Shown: positions 7,106 to 16,072 of the stretch, piece after piece
Layout: each line of letters begins with the position of its first letter
Position numbering within the stretch: position 1 is the first letter of the stretch
The notes under the pieces: generated by a model
What the model was told of the DNA's origin: nothing
The model's input: the letters and a program-made list of their open reading frames with translations, nothing else
The model's database searches: none
Translations under genes and position numbers: made by a program
Source of the DNA: Sinorhizobium sp. B11
GTDB lineage: Bacteria; Pseudomonadota; Alphaproteobacteria; Rhizobiales; Rhizobiaceae
Assembly: GCA_039725955.1 (NCBI GenBank)
Contig: CP091034.1
Coordinates: 1,054,001 to 1,118,000 of the forward strand
DNA length: 64,000 nucleotides
Direction of reading: 5' to 3'

Positions 7106-9463
7106 ATGGCCGATGTCACGGCTCTGACATTTCTGGCCCTGTGTCTGCCGTTGATCGGCGCTCTTGCGGCTCCCTTAATCATTCGTGCCTTCGGCGCAGG
7201 CGGCGCCTGGCTGCTCGCCGTCGCCCCTTTGCTCGCCTTCCTGCATTTCCTGCGTCTCGTGCCGCAGATCGCTGATGGCGAAATCATAACCGGCGGCTAT
7301 GACTGGGTGCCGGGCCTGGGCCTGCGTTTTTCCTGGTTCCTCGACGGATTGTCGCTCACCTTCGCCCTGCTCATCACCGGCATCGGCACGCTGATCGTGC
7401 TTTATGCCGGCGGGTATCTGAAGGGCCATCCGGATCAGGGCCGGTTCTTCTCCTTCATCTTCCTCTTCATGGGCGCAATGCTCGGCGTCGTGGTGTCGGA
7501 CAGCTTTCTGATGTTCTTCATCTTTTGGGAGCTCACCTCGATCACCTCCTTTCTGCTGATCGGCTTCGACTATGAACGGCAGGCGGCACGGCGCGCCGCT
7601 TTGCAGGCACTCGTCGTCACAGGCGGGGGAGGGCTGCTGCTGCTTGCCGGCTTGCTCCTGCTCTGGGGGCAGACAGGCGTTGCGCAGCTGTCGGAACTGA
7701 TGCAGTTCGGCGATGTCGTCAGAGGCAGCCCGCTCTATTTTGCCACCCTGTTGCTGGTGCTCGGCGGCGCCTTCACCAAATCGGCACAGTTTCCATTCCA
7801 CTTCTGGCTGCCGAACGCCATGGAGGCGCCGACACCCGTTTCGGCCTACCTGCATTCCGCCACCATGGTGAAGGCCGGCGTCTATCTGCTGATGCGGCTG
7901 AACCCGGTCATGGGCGCAACACCCGCATGGGAGGTTCTGCTGCCGGTCTTTGGCGGCCTGACGCTCGTCACCGGCTCGGTGCTTGCGATCCGACAGACGG
8001 ATCTGAAGCTGAAGCTCGCCTATACGACTGTCTCCTCCCTTGGCCTGCTGGTGCTGCTGACCGGCTTCGGATCGGATTATGCCATTGAAGGCGCAGTGCT
8101 CTATCTCGTGGCGCATTCGCTCTTCAAGGGCGCGCTTTTCATGGTCGCCGGCATCATCGACCACGAAACCGGCACGCGGAATATCACGCGGCTGCGGGGC
8201 CTGCGAGGGGCCATGCCGCTGACCTTTGCGATCGCTATCGTCGCCGCACTTTCCATGGCCGGGTTGCCGCCTTTCTTCGGTTTCCTCGCTAAGGAGGAAA
8301 TTTATACGGCTATCGTCGGCAGTGATCTCTATCCCGTCCTTGCCACCACCATCGCCGTCCTCGGCAATGCGCTGATGTTTGCGATCGCCTTTGCCGTGGG
8401 ACTGAGGCCTTTCGCCGGCAGACTGGTGGAGACGCCCAAACATCCGCATGAGGCGCCGGTCCTGCTTTGGCTCGGCCCTGCCGTCCTTGCTTTGGCAGGT
8501 CCGCTTGCTGCAGTCTTTTCCGGCGTCACCCACAGTGCGATCTCCTCGCCCATGGCCTCCGCTATTGCTGGCGCTCCCAAAGAGGTTTCCATTTCGCTGA
8601 CCCCGCATATCGGCCTGCCGCTTGCCTTGTCGTTGCTGACGATCGTACTCGGCATCGCTGTTTACTGGCAGCTCGACCGTAGCAGGGCTTTCGTCGCCTA
8701 CGTGCTGCACTCCCCACGTGGCCCGGATCGCGGTTTCGATCATTTCATCGCCGGACTTGTCCGTTTCGCCCACGGTTTCATCGGCATCGTCCAGCCAAGG
8801 CGGCTGGATATCTACGTCGCCTGCACATTCCTCTGCATTGCCGCAATCCTGCTTGTACCGGTCGTCATCAATGACGGACTGCCGCCAGGCTTTGCCTGGC
8901 CTGCAGACCTGCGCCTGCGCGAAGCGGGCATCATGGTCATCGCCGTGCTCGGCCTTGTCGCCGTGCTGATCGCCCGCGACAGGCTGACGGCGATCGTATC
9001 GCTCGGCATTCAGGGTTTTGCCGTCGCGCTGATCTTCCTGCTCTTCGGCGCCCCGGATCTCGCCTTCACCCAGTTCATGGTCGAAACGCTCGCGGTCGTC
9101 ATTCTTGCCCTCGTCATGACCCGTCTGCGCCTGTCGCCGACCGATCCGCGCCACGGCGTCCGCCGCTTCTTCGATATCGTACTTTCACTCGCCTGCGGTC
9201 TCGGCTTCGCGCTGCTTTTGATGCGCGCCACGCAGGCGCCGTTCAACACGGCCCTCAGCGATTTCTTCAATGCCCATTCGAAGCTGATCGCCCACGGCGC
9301 CAATGTCGTGAACGTCATCATCGTCGATTTCCGCGGCACTGACACGCTCGGCGAAATCGCCGTCGTGGCGGTGACAGGCCTCGCCATCCTTGCGCTGATC
9401 CGCATCCGCGGCAACACGGAGCGCCGGCTGGCGACAAACGATCCGGATGCGGAGGAGGCATGA
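7106..9463 (+). CDS. phaA: Mrp-type cation/proton antiporter subunit A
   Basis: The largest subunit (785 residues) of the hetero-oligomeric Mrp/Pha Na+ or K+/H+ antiporter, related to NuoL of complex I. The core shows the conserved glutamate in FWELTSITSFLLIGF and the lysine in KSAQFPFHFWLPNAMEAPTPVSAYLH. The C-terminal third carries the MbhD/E-like extension with GAPDLAFTQFMVETLAV. GGGGAGGGG precedes the ATG at 7106; the upstream frame from 7058 is not needed. It heads the phaABCDEFG operon. In Sinorhizobium meliloti the pha genes are needed for K+ and alkaline pH adaptation. It is the only gene of the set not tightly joined to its neighbour: a 265-bp gap with a repeat element separates it from phaB. 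Confidence 0.95.
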   Translation: MADVTALTFLALCLPLIGALAAPLIIRAFGAGGAWLLAVAPLLAFLHFLRLVPQIADGEIITGGYDWVPGLGLRFSWFLDGLSLTFALLITGIGTLIVLYAGGYLKGHPDQGRFFSFIFLFMGAMLGVVVSDSFLMFFIFWELTSITSFLLIGFDYERQAARRAALQALVVTGGGGLLLLAGLLLLWGQTGVAQLSELMQFGDVVRGSPLYFATLLLVLGGAFTKSAQFPFHFWLPNAMEAPTPVSAYLHSATMVKAGVYLLMRLNPVMGATPAWEVLLPVFGGLTLVTGSVLAIRQTDLKLKLAYTTVSSLGLLVLLTGFGSDYAIEGAVLYLVAHSLFKGALFMVAGIIDHETGTRNITRLRGLRGAMPLTFAIAIVAALSMAGLPPFFGFLAKEEIYTAIVGSDLYPVLATTIAVLGNALMFAIAFAVGLRPFAGRLVETPKHPHEAPVLLWLGPAVLALAGPLAAVFSGVTHSAISSPMASAIAGAPKEVSISLTPHIGLPLALSLLTIVLGIAVYWQLDRSRAFVAYVLHSPRGPDRGFDHFIAGLVRFAHGFIGIVQPRRLDIYVACTFLCIAAILLVPVVINDGLPPGFAWPADLRLREAGIMVIAVLGLVAVLIARDRLTAIVSLGIQGFAVALIFLLFGAPDLAFTQFMVETLAVVILALVMTRLRLSPTDPRHGVRRFFDIVLSLACGLGFALLLMRATQAPFNTALSDFFNAHSKLIAHGANVVNVIIVDFRGTDTLGEIAVVAVTGLAILALIRIRGNTERRLATNDPDAEEA

Positions 9464-9541
9464 GACAGGTCTCTTTGGAATCTGATTCTGTCCTCGCAGC
9501 GAATGCAGCGTTCGAGGTATCGCGAGACGTTACCGTTTCAC

Positions 9542-9677
9542 CTCATTCATGTGCTTGCCACAGGAATCCAGCCTGCCCAAGTCCTTGGGCAGGAGAGACT
9601 CTTTGGTTTGCTGCAAGTGAGTCATTCACGACGCAGACGCGTCGTGGCTGGATTCCTGTGACAAGCACAGGAATGAG
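9542..9677. repeat. RIME-like rhizobial palindromic element inside the pha operon
   Basis: Two 30-bp arms (9542-9571 and 9648-9677) are inverted copies matching at 28 of 30 positions; they contain the core ACAGGAATCCAG/CTGGATTCCTGT. Between them are two further hairpins: CCTGCCCAA with TTGGGCAGG (9571-9593 region) and CACGACGC with GCGTCGTG (9628-9647 region). Size, structure and core fit the Rhizobium-specific intergenic mosaic element type 1 as I know it. It fills the phaA-phaB gap and would form a strong RNA structure in the operon transcript. Confidence 0.85.
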
Positions 9678-9728
9678 GGAGGTTGGTAGACGTCCCCGGC
9701 CGTCTCAGTCTCTTTGTGGAGGCACGCG

Positions 9729-10148
9729 ATGAACACCCTCATCTTCCGTACGGTCGCCCCCTTCATCACCGCGCTGATGCTGCTTTTTTCCGTTTTTATC
9801 CTGCTGCGCGGCCACAACGAGCCGGGTGGCGGTTTCATCGGCGGCTTGATCGCCGCTTCGGCTCTGGCGATTTACGGCATTGCTTTCGGCGTGGACGCGG
9901 TGCGCCGGGCGATCCGCTTCCATCCATTGGCGATTGCCGGCTTCGGTCTCTTGCTCTCTTGCCTCGCCGGCCTGATCTCGATCTTCTTTGCCGTGCCATT
10001 CATGACCGGCCTTTGGGTCTATCCCGTCCTGGCAGGTGTGGAAGTGCCGCTCTCCAGCGTCATGCTCTTCGATCTCGGCGTCTATTTCGTGGTGCTCGGC
10101 GCCGTCGCTTCGATCGCGCTGGCGCTGGAAGAAAGGGAGCTGGACTGA
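9729..10148 (+). CDS. phaB: Mrp-type antiporter subunit B (MnhB family)
   Basis: A 139-residue integral membrane subunit of the Mrp complex. It starts [40 protein letters not shown], where the HNEPGGGF motif is the hallmark of MnhB proteins, and has about four membrane helices. GGAGG lies seven bases before the ATG at 9729. The stop codon overlaps the phaC start (TGATG), so the two are translationally coupled. It is separated from phaA by the palindromic element. Confidence 0.95.
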   Translation: MNTLIFRTVAPFITALMLLFSVFILLRGHNEPGGGFIGGLIAASALAIYGIAFGVDAVRRAIRFHPLAIAGFGLLLSCLAGLISIFFAVPFMTGLWVYPVLAGVEVPLSSVMLFDLGVYFVVLGAVASIALALEERELD

Positions 10149-10525
10149 TGGAAGCGCTCTTTGCCATTCTCGTCGGCCTGTTCTTTTCGGCCGCTGTCTA
10201 TCTGATCCTGTCGCGCTTCTCGATCCGCATGATGCTCGGCATCGCCATTCTCGGTAACTCCGTGAACCTGCTGATCTTCACGGCAGGAAGGCTGACCCGT
10301 GTCGTGCCGCCGATCATACCCGCCGGGGCCGACATGCTGCCATCAGGTGCGGCCAATCCGCTGCCGCAGGCGCTGATCCTGACGGCCATTGTCATCTCCT
10401 TCTCTTTCCTCGCTTTTCTGCTGGTGCTGACCTACCGCGCCTATCAGGAGCTCGGCACCGATGATACGACCCGCATGCACGATGCCGAACCTGAAGACCG
10501 GCCGCTGCCGCCTTTGGGGTATTGA
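10148..10525 (+). CDS. phaC: Mrp-type antiporter subunit C (NuoK-like)
   Basis: A 125-residue, three-helix membrane subunit homologous to NuoK. It has FSIRMMLGIAILGNSVNLLIF, the conserved helix with the Asn/Ser positions of MnhC, and PLPQALILTAIVISFSFLAFLL, in which the PQALILTAIVI motif is diagnostic. The ATG shares a base with the phaB stop. A 61-bp gap with a GGGAGG ribosome site leads to phaD. Confidence 0.95.
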   Translation: MEALFAILVGLFFSAAVYLILSRFSIRMMLGIAILGNSVNLLIFTAGRLTRVVPPIIPAGADMLPSGAANPLPQALILTAIVISFSFLAFLLVLTYRAYQELGTDDTTRMHDAEPEDRPLPPLGY

Positions 10526-10586
10526 TCGTGAGTAAGATGCGGATGCTCAATGCCCATGCGCCGACCCTCGCGGGAGGCACCCACTA

Positions 10587-12134
10587 ATGGCCGCCCCCGT
10601 CACCGACCTCTCGGCCGCCATGGTCACCGCTCCCGTCCCGCCCGCCCACTGGCTGGCGATCCTGCCGGTCGTGCTCTGCATCAGCCTCGGTGCGCTGCTC
10701 CTGATGCTGCGCAGCCTTCCGCGCCTGCAGGCATGGATCGCAATTGCCGGCCTCGTAGTCCTGCTGCTCCTTGACGCTGCCCTCCTGCAGCAGGTCGTCG
10801 GACACGGCCCGCTCACCATGGTCATGGGCCGCTGGCTGCCGCCCTTCGGTATCGCCTTTACGGTCGATGTCTTCAGCGCGCTGATGGCGCTGGCCGCAGC
10901 GGTCGCTGCCCTGGCAGCCGGCATCTATGCCCTGTCAGATACCACCGAAAGCGGCCGCCGATACGGTTTCTTCCCGCTGCTGATGCTGCTGATGGCAGGC
11001 GTCACCGGCGCCTTCCTGACCGGCGATATTTTCAACCTCTACGTCTGGTTCGAGGTGCTGCTCATCTCCTCCTTCGGCCTGCTGATCCTCGGTTCCGAAC
11101 GGGCGCAGATCGATGGGGCGCTGAAATATGCGGTGCTCAACCTCATCGCCACGACGCTGTTCCTCATTGCTGTCGGCATCCTCTATGCGAGCTTCGGCAC
11201 GCTCAACATGGCCGACATTGCCGAGCGGGCAGCAGCCTTGAGCGGCACGGCGCCGCTGATGACGCTCGCCTGCCTCTTCCTGCTCGCCTTTGCCATGAAG
11301 GCTGCGGCCTTTCCGGTCAATTTCTGGCTGCCGGCCTCCTACCACACGCCGCGCATCGCCGTTTCCGCACTCTTTGCCGGCCTCCTGACCAAGGTCGGCA
11401 TCTACGCGCTGCTGCGCGTCCTGGTCATGCTGCTGCCGGCCGAGCGCGATGAACTCAGCCTGCTGATAGCTGTCGTCGGAGCCCTGACTGTCCTCGTCGG
11501 CGCACTCGGTGCACTCGCTGAAACCGACCTGCGTCGTCTGCTCGGCTATGTGGTGATCTCGGGCATCGGCAATATGCTGATCGGTGCAGCACTCGGCACC
11601 GCCGAAGGCCTCGGCGGCGCAGTCTTCTATGCGCTGCATTCGGTAGTGCTGATGACGGCGCTCTATCTTCTGGCCGGCGAAGCGGGCAGGCGAGGCGGCT
11701 CCTTCTCGCTGGCCGCGCTCGGCGGCCTCTATCGTCAGAATGGCTGGTTCGCGGCGATTTCGCTGATGCTGCTGCTGGCCGCCTGCGGCCTGCCGCCCTT
11801 TTCCGGCTTCTGGCCCAAGGTGTTGCTGGTCAAGGCCTCGCTCGATGTCGGCGCGTGGTGGCTGGCGGGCACGATCCTGCTCGGCGGCTTCCTGTTGACG
11901 ATTGCCTGCGGCCGCGTCTTCCTGTTTGCCTATTGGCGTCCCGCGTCCCCGGCGCTCCCTCCGGTGCGGACCGGCTGGACGGCTGGTCTTCCGCTTGCGG
12001 CGTTGACGATCCTCGTCATCGGCATCGGTCTCCTGCCGGAACAGTTGCTGCAACTCGCGCGCTCCGCCGCCGACGGGCTTGCTGATCCCTCCGCCTATAT
12101 CTTCTCCGTCTTTCCGGAAGGGACCATACGATGA
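10587..12134 (+). CDS. phaD: Mrp-type antiporter subunit D (NuoN/NuoM-like)
   Basis: A 515-residue polytopic membrane protein of the complex I antiporter-like family. Visible landmarks are FNLYVWFEVLLISSFGLL, which holds the conserved glutamate, and MKAAAFPVNFWLPASYHTP, which holds the conserved lysine of the proton channel. About 14 helices are expected, the family norm. The ATG at 10587 has GCGGGAGG upstream. Its stop overlaps the phaE start as ATGA. Confidence 0.95.
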   Translation: MAAPVTDLSAAMVTAPVPPAHWLAILPVVLCISLGALLLMLRSLPRLQAWIAIAGLVVLLLLDAALLQQVVGHGPLTMVMGRWLPPFGIAFTVDVFSALMALAAAVAALAAGIYALSDTTESGRRYGFFPLLMLLMAGVTGAFLTGDIFNLYVWFEVLLISSFGLLILGSERAQIDGALKYAVLNLIATTLFLIAVGILYASFGTLNMADIAERAAALSGTAPLMTLACLFLLAFAMKAAAFPVNFWLPASYHTPRIAVSALFAGLLTKVGIYALLRVLVMLLPAERDELSLLIAVVGALTVLVGALGALAETDLRRLLGYVVISGIGNMLIGAALGTAEGLGGAVFYALHSVVLMTALYLLAGEAGRRGGSFSLAALGGLYRQNGWFAAISLMLLLAACGLPPFSGFWPKVLLVKASLDVGAWWLAGTILLGGFLLTIACGRVFLFAYWRPASPALPPVRTGWTAGLPLAALTILVIGIGLLPEQLLQLARSAADGLADPSAYIFSVFPEGTIR

Positions 12135-12610
12135 CAGTCCTGTTCCTCAGCCTGCCGCTTGCCGTCGCCTGGGTCGCCGTAACCGGCAGCACCTCGCCGC
12201 TTAATTTCGTTCTCGGCCTCGCTCTGTCGCTGCTGTCGCTCGCAGTCGTGCGCGAGGCCTTCGCCGGCCGTTCGCCGCCGCGCCGCATCCGCCCTTGGCA
12301 CATCTTCCTGCTGGCGGGTCTTTTCCTTTGGGAACTGGCGCTTTCGGCCTGGCGGGTGGCATTGACGGTGCTTTCGCCGCGTATGCAGCTGGCGCCCGGT
12401 ATCCTCGCATTCCCGCTGACGGTGAGAACCGATTTTGAGATCACGCTCCTTGCCAATCTCATCACACTGACGCCGGGTACTCTTTCGGTTGATGTTTCCG
12501 AGGACCGGCGCACGCTCTATGTGCATGCGCTGGACTGCGCCGATCCTGCCGCGGTCAGGCGCGATATTGCTGGCGGTTTCGAGCGCCGTATCATGGAGGC
12601 CTTTGGATGA
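12131..12610 (+). CDS. phaE: Mrp-type antiporter subunit E (MnhE family)
   Basis: A 159-residue membrane subunit. The C-terminal half carries the MnhE signature [24 protein letters not shown], a cytoplasmic domain following two N-terminal helices ([22 protein letters not shown] and [17 protein letters not shown]). It overlaps both phaD and phaF by four bases in ATGA arrangements, as expected for stoichiometric assembly of the complex. Confidence 0.95.
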   Translation: MTVLFLSLPLAVAWVAVTGSTSPLNFVLGLALSLLSLAVVREAFAGRSPPRRIRPWHIFLLAGLFLWELALSAWRVALTVLSPRMQLAPGILAFPLTVRTDFEITLLANLITLTPGTLSVDVSEDRRTLYVHALDCADPAAVRRDIAGGFERRIMEAFG

Positions 12611-12918
12611 TAACGCCTGCCGCCATCGTTTCCGCCGCCGCCATCGCAGCCCTCGGTATTCTCTGTATTGCGCTTTTTGTGACCGTCTGGCGCGTCATTG
12701 CCGGCCCCACTCTTCCCGACCGCATCCTGGCGCTCGACATGATGACGGGCATCGCCATTGGTTTCATTGCCGTCGTCGCGGTGCGCACCGGATTTTCGCT
12801 TTACATCGATATCGCCATCGCGCTCGGCCTCGTCGGTTTTCTGGCGACAGTCGCCTTCGCCCGTTTCGTGCTCTCTCGGAGAGCCGTGGCATCTGGGACG
12901 CAGGGGAGAGGCGAATGA
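12607..12918 (+). CDS. phaF: Mrp-type antiporter subunit F (MnhF family)
   Basis: A 103-residue three-helix membrane subunit. The motif [18 protein letters not shown], with the conserved aspartate next to the second helix, is typical of MrpF/PhaF. It starts in the last codons of phaE and ends within the phaG start codon (ATGA), so translation is coupled on both sides. Confidence 0.95.
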   Translation: MITPAAIVSAAAIAALGILCIALFVTVWRVIAGPTLPDRILALDMMTGIAIGFIAVVAVRTGFSLYIDIAIALGLVGFLATVAFARFVLSRRAVASGTQGRGE

Positions 12919-13250
12919 TAATGGACTATGCGCTTGCTATCGTCACTGCGGTCCTGCTGCTGGCAGGTGCCTTCTTCGCCCTGGTGGCCGCGATCGGTAT
13001 CGCGCGCTTGCCGGATCTCTACACGCGCATGCACGCCGCTTCAAAAGCCGGCACGGTCGGTTCCGGTTTGTTGTTGCTTGCTGCCGGGCTTTATTCGGGC
13101 GAACTTGCTGTGCTTGCAAGAGCGTTGGCCGGTTTCCTCTTTTTTATCCTGACTGCACCGGTTTCTGCACACCTTCTTGCGAGAGCTTCGCATATATCAG
13201 GACATTTTCCGGCCGATATCTCAGTACGTGACGATATGCGAATGCGCTGA
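12915..13250 (+). CDS. phaG: Mrp-type antiporter subunit G (MnhG/PhaG family)
   Basis: A 111-residue membrane subunit with three helices. The motif [22 protein letters not shown] between helices 1 and 2 is the MnhG signature. The ATG at 12915 overlaps the phaF stop. It ends the pha operon; no clear terminator hairpin follows. The last 25 residues form a basic cytoplasmic tail. Confidence 0.95.
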   Translation: MIMDYALAIVTAVLLLAGAFFALVAAIGIARLPDLYTRMHAASKAGTVGSGLLLLAAGLYSGELAVLARALAGFLFFILTAPVSAHLLARASHISGHFPADISVRDDMRMR

Positions 13251-13688
13251 GGGCGAGGGCTACTCAGAATTTTAAGCAATTTTACGCAAACTTATGCACT
13301 GGAAGCACGAGTAAAGCTTGCTGAACCGCTGACCAATTCTTTGTGATGGATTTTTTTTCTAGGAAAATCACAATTAATAATTGGCCTTTTGCGAAAACGA
13401 TGCTATTTGAAAATCCAAGTAGAGTTCTGATTGTGAATTAGAATCGTACTGCTTCCAGGTCTCCTAGCCTTGTTTGTCAATGTCTAACTGGGTGACGGCC
13501 TGGAAGAATACGTAGTAGCTCACCGTCAGGCAGTATTGGTGCAGAGTACGGTCTTCGGAATCTAGGGGTGGATTCCGGTTTTTCGAAACAAAGGCTGTAA
13601 GCTGCTCTTTTGGTGTTTGGCTCTACGACGAGGGTTCTTTGTCTTTTTGGGAGAAGGACCGTTTGAGCATGCTAACAGGAGAAAGAAT
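13251..13688. promoter_or_regulatory. Long AT-rich region upstream of the mucR/ros gene
   Basis: About 440 bp without a gene, clearly richer in A and T than its surroundings, including a T8 run near 13351 and a CAATTA-A-TAATTG palindrome at 13371-13383. MucR/Ros/RosR proteins bind AT-rich DNA and repress their own genes, and rosR genes in Rhizobium are known for long regulated leaders, so this is a likely autoregulatory region. Exact promoters could not be fixed. Confidence 0.5.
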
Positions 13689-14120
13689 ATGACGGATATG
13701 GCGACCGGCAATGCGCCGGAGCTGCTTGTGGAACTGACGGCCGATATCGTCGCGGCCTATGTCAGCAACCACGTTGTCCCGGTCAGCGACCTGGCTAATC
13801 TGATTTCCGACGTACATTCGGCATTGAGCAACACATCCGTACCGCAGCCGGTGGCAGCGGTCGTCGAAAAGCAGAAGCCTGCGGTCTCTGTCCGCAAGTC
13901 CGTGCAGGACGAGCAGATTACGTGCCTCGAATGCGGCGGCAACTTCAAGTCCCTGAAGCGCCACCTGATGACGCATCACAATCTCGCGCCGGAAGAATAT
14001 CGCGAGAAGTGGGACCTGCCTGCCGATTACCCAATGGTAGCCCCGGCCTATGCCGAAGCGCGTTCGCGCCTTGCGAAGGAAATGGGCCTGGGACAGCGCC
14101 GCAAGCGCGGCCGCGGCTGA
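13689..14120 (+). CDS. mucR: MucR/Ros family zinc-finger transcriptional regulator
   Basis: A 143-residue nucleoid-associated regulator controlling exopolysaccharide, motility and symbiosis or virulence genes in rhizobia and agrobacteria. The N-terminal part ([19 protein letters not shown]) is the oligomerisation region, and the prokaryotic C2H2 finger is complete: [19 protein letters not shown] with two Cys and the His pair. The following basic tail is typical. The ATG at 13689 has AGGAG upstream; the frame from 13617 is not needed. Naming between mucR, ros and rosR depends on the reference species. It ends in a clear terminator. Confidence 0.95.
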   Translation: MTDMATGNAPELLVELTADIVAAYVSNHVVPVSDLANLISDVHSALSNTSVPQPVAAVVEKQKPAVSVRKSVQDEQITCLECGGNFKSLKRHLMTHHNLAPEEYREKWDLPADYPMVAPAYAEARSRLAKEMGLGQRRKRGRG

Positions 14121-14144
14121 GTATTGCACCGCTGCATGATAAAG

Positions 14145-14171
14145 AGCCGGGCCTGTTGCCCGGCTTTTTTT
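14145..14171 (+). terminator. Rho-independent terminator after mucR
   Basis: An 8-bp stem AGCCGGGC/GCCCGGCT (14145-14152 and 14158-14165) with a five-base loop is followed by a run of seven T residues. It lies 25 bp after the mucR stop. Confidence 0.9.
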
Positions 14172-14277
14172 GTATTTACCGGTCGTCTCTTCCGGTGATT
14201 TCGGCTCTCGTCATCTATCTTCAAAAAAAGCGCGGCAAAAAATGTCGGTCTCGCGATTGCTCATCCGTCTCTAAATC

Positions 14278-14327
14278 ATGTCGCGCAAAAGTGCGCAGCG
14301 GTTTTGCGATAACGACGGAATGACATG
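14278..14327. repeat. Nested intergenic dyad (dispersed rhizobial repeat)
   Basis: Outer arms CATGTC (14278-14283) and GACATG (14322-14327) enclose inner arms CGCAAAA (14284-14290) and TTTTGCG (14302-14308), with GCAGCGGTTTTG in the middle. Related GCGGTTTT-containing stretches occur at about 20120 and 38700 in this window. I recognise such stretches as common intergenic repeats in Rhizobium. It lies 55 bp before the YciI-like gene. Confidence 0.6.
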
Positions 14328-14381
14328 AAAGATCGAGGACGGGCGGGCACTCATGCCGCCGCAAACAAGAGGAGAAGAGAC

Positions 14382-14807
14382 ATGCGCGTAATGGTCATCG
14401 TCAAGGCGACGGCAGACAGTGAAGCGGGCATCATGCCCACGACTGAGCTTCTGGGGGCTATGGGCAAGTATAACGAGGATCTGGTCAATGCCGGCATCAT
14501 GATGGCGGGTGAAGGCCTGCATCCTTCTTCCAAGGGAAAGCGCATCGCGTTCGATGGCCCGAAGCGCATGGTCATCGACGGCCCCTTCGCCGAGACCAAG
14601 GAACTGATCGCCGGTTTCTGGCTGTGGCAGGTCAAGGATATGGACGAAGCCGTCGAGTGGGTAAAGCGCTGCCCCAATCCAATGCTCGGTCCGAGCGAGA
14701 TCGAAATCCGTCAGGTGTTCGAAGCAGCCGATTTCGGCGAGGCCCTGACGCCGGAGCTTGCCGAGCGGGCAGAACGTCTCGGTGAGCGGATGACAAACGG
14801 CAAATAA
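14382..14807 (+). CDS. YciI-like protein (YCII-related domain)
   Basis: A 141-residue cytoplasmic protein of the YCII-related family (dimeric ferredoxin-like fold). The diagnostic stretch is KRMVIDGPFAETKELIAGFWLW (DGPFAETKE around 66-74), with MVIVKATADSEAG at the N-terminus. Members are often neighbours of ECF sigma factors, but none is present here. The ATG at 14382 is preceded by AGAGGAGA. Function is not established; some relatives are dehalogenase-like or lactone-acting enzymes. It stands alone, facing sufE. Confidence 0.88.
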   Translation: MRVMVIVKATADSEAGIMPTTELLGAMGKYNEDLVNAGIMMAGEGLHPSSKGKRIAFDGPKRMVIDGPFAETKELIAGFWLWQVKDMDEAVEWVKRCPNPMLGPSEIEIRQVFEAADFGEALTPELAERAERLGERMTNGK

Positions 14808-14823
14808 CGAATCGGCAAGATCA

Positions 14824-14860
14824 GGTTCGGCGCCCGGCGTATTTCTCCGTGCGCCGAACC
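14824..14860. terminator. Strong hairpin between the YciI-like gene and sufE
   Basis: A perfect 10-bp stem GGTTCGGCGC/GCGCCGAACC (14824-14833 and 14851-14860) lies between two convergent genes. No T run follows directly, so it is a terminator-like structure rather than a textbook terminator. Confidence 0.6.
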
Positions 14861-14901
14861 GTCTGGTCTCAAGGCTTGTTTTCTCGTGCGGATCGCACCT
14901 G

Positions 14902-15324
14902 TCAGGCAGTAGCCCGCACGCGCGCTTCCTCGCGGATGCGGTTGACCATCGAGCGCAAGCCGTTCGAGCGCTGCGAGGAGAGATTTTCAGTCAGACCGAT
15001 CTTTGAGAAGATCTCGAAAGCATCGAGCGAGGCGATCTCGGCAGCAGTCTTTCCGGAATAGGTGGCAAGCACGATAGCGACGAGGCCGCGCACGATATGC
15101 GCGTCGGAATCGCCTTCGAATGTCATGACCGGATTGTCGGGATTGCCTGCTGTATGCGTGACCAGCCATACCTGGCTGGCGCAGCCCATCACCTTGTTCT
15201 CGGAAGTCTTCTTCTCGTCTGCCAGTTCAGGCAGCGCCTTGCCGAGTTCGATAACGTAGCGGTAGCGGTCTTCCCAATCGTCCAGGAAGGAAAAGTCGTC
15301 GATGATCTGGTCGAGGGTCGCCAT
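14902..15324 (-). CDS. sufE: Cysteine desulfuration protein SufE
   Basis: A 140-residue sulfur acceptor that takes persulfide sulfur from the desulfurase SufS and delivers it to the SUF iron-sulfur assembly scaffold. The catalytic cysteine lies in VMGCASQVWL at about residue 48. The helical SDAHIVRGLVAIVLATYSGKT segment and the LSSQRSNGLRSMVNRIR tail match the family throughout, at its normal length. The suf operon itself is not in the window; sufE stands alone, as it often does in rhizobia. It is read from the minus strand, away from a terminator that ends the DUF5330 gene. Confidence 0.96.
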   Translation of the reverse strand: MATLDQIIDDFSFLDDWEDRYRYVIELGKALPELADEKKTSENKVMGCASQVWLVTHTAGNPDNPVMTFEGDSDAHIVRGLVAIVLATYSGKTAAEIASLDAFEIFSKIGLTENLSSQRSNGLRSMVNRIREEARVRATA

Positions 15325-15397
15325 GCTTGTTCAGGCCTTTCACTATTATCAGTTCATATAGGCGAAGCGACCGCAGATTTGAACCGTTAAAAAGAAA

Positions 15398-15426
15398 CGC
15401 CGTGAGGGATGGGCATCCTCACGGCG
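15398..15426 (-). terminator. Rho-independent terminator of the DUF5330 gene
   Basis: A perfect 10-bp stem CGCCGTGAGG/CCTCACGGCG (15398-15407, 15417-15426). On the minus strand it is followed by TTTCTTTTTAAC, a good T-rich tail, so it ends transcription of the DUF5330 gene before sufE. Confidence 0.8.
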
Positions 15427-15535
15427 CAGCAAAGTGCTGAAATAAACAGGGCAGGCACGTCAGGCATGGGGCATCTCCGCGTCATGCGGACCACCGATGC
15501 AAGCTGGGGCGCGGGCGGGGTGCCCGCGAAATTCG

Positions 15536-16072
15536 TCAGATCGCCGGTTTCGGCGTCGGCAGCGGGATCGACCCGGCCGGAATGGTTCCGGTTACCACAC
15601 GTTCGGTCGAAGCGCCGTCGTCTACCGGTGGGCGGTAGGGCTGCGGCAGGTGCGGCATCGGCTGGTTCAGCGCGGCCTGAGCCTCGCGCATTGTATTAGT
15701 GATGGCCTCCGGCAGGGAAGGAGCGGCAAGCGCGACAGGCGCCGGCGGCACGGCCGTCTTTGCGGAGGCCATTTTGGAGTTGTCGTCCCTGAACTGGCTG
15801 TCGAGCAGCTCATAGGCGACACGGGCGCCTTCGCGGGCCCGGTAGCCGAGAGCCGTCAGGGTCTCCCCACCCTTGCTGCAGACCTCGGGCTTTTCGGAGC
15901 ACATGCCGGTGATATAGACGTAAGCGCCGCTTGCCGCGGTGAAGGCGTCGGAAAGCTGCAATTGCGGGTGGCCGGCATTGTCGGAGCTCTCCGAAGAGAA
16001 AACGGAGAGAGCGACGAGCACAAGGCCAAACCAGAATGATCCTTTGATCAGAAACCACATTGTCTTGCCCAT
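15536..16072 (-). CDS. DUF5330 family membrane-anchored protein
   Basis: A 178-residue protein with an N-terminal hydrophobic anchor or signal (WFLIKGSFWFGLVLVALSVF). The central region holds AASGAYVYITGMCSEKPEVCSKGGETLTALGYRAREGARVAYELLDSQ, in which the CSEKPEVC cysteine pair is characteristic of the alphaproteobacterial DUF5330 family. The C-terminal third is proline-rich and low in complexity, suitable for a periplasmic linker. Function unknown. The ATG at 16072 has GGGAAAAACAGG upstream. It is divergent from the histidine kinase gene, with 439 bp between them. Confidence 0.75.
   Translation of the reverse strand: MGKTMWFLIKGSFWFGLVLVALSVFSSESSDNAGHPQLQLSDAFTAASGAYVYITGMCSEKPEVCSKGGETLTALGYRAREGARVAYELLDSQFRDDNSKMASAKTAVPPAPVALAAPSLPEAITNTMREAQAALNQPMPHLPQPYRPPVDDGASTERVVTGTIPAGSIPLPTPKPAI

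Noticed and set aside
7175..9154. 659-codon open frame opposite phaA
   Set aside because: Antisense shadow of a high-GC gene, with highly charged low-complexity translation; phaA on the plus strand is certain.
9460..9732. Open frame of 90 codons between phaA and phaB
   Set aside because: It is encoded almost entirely by the RIME-like palindrome.
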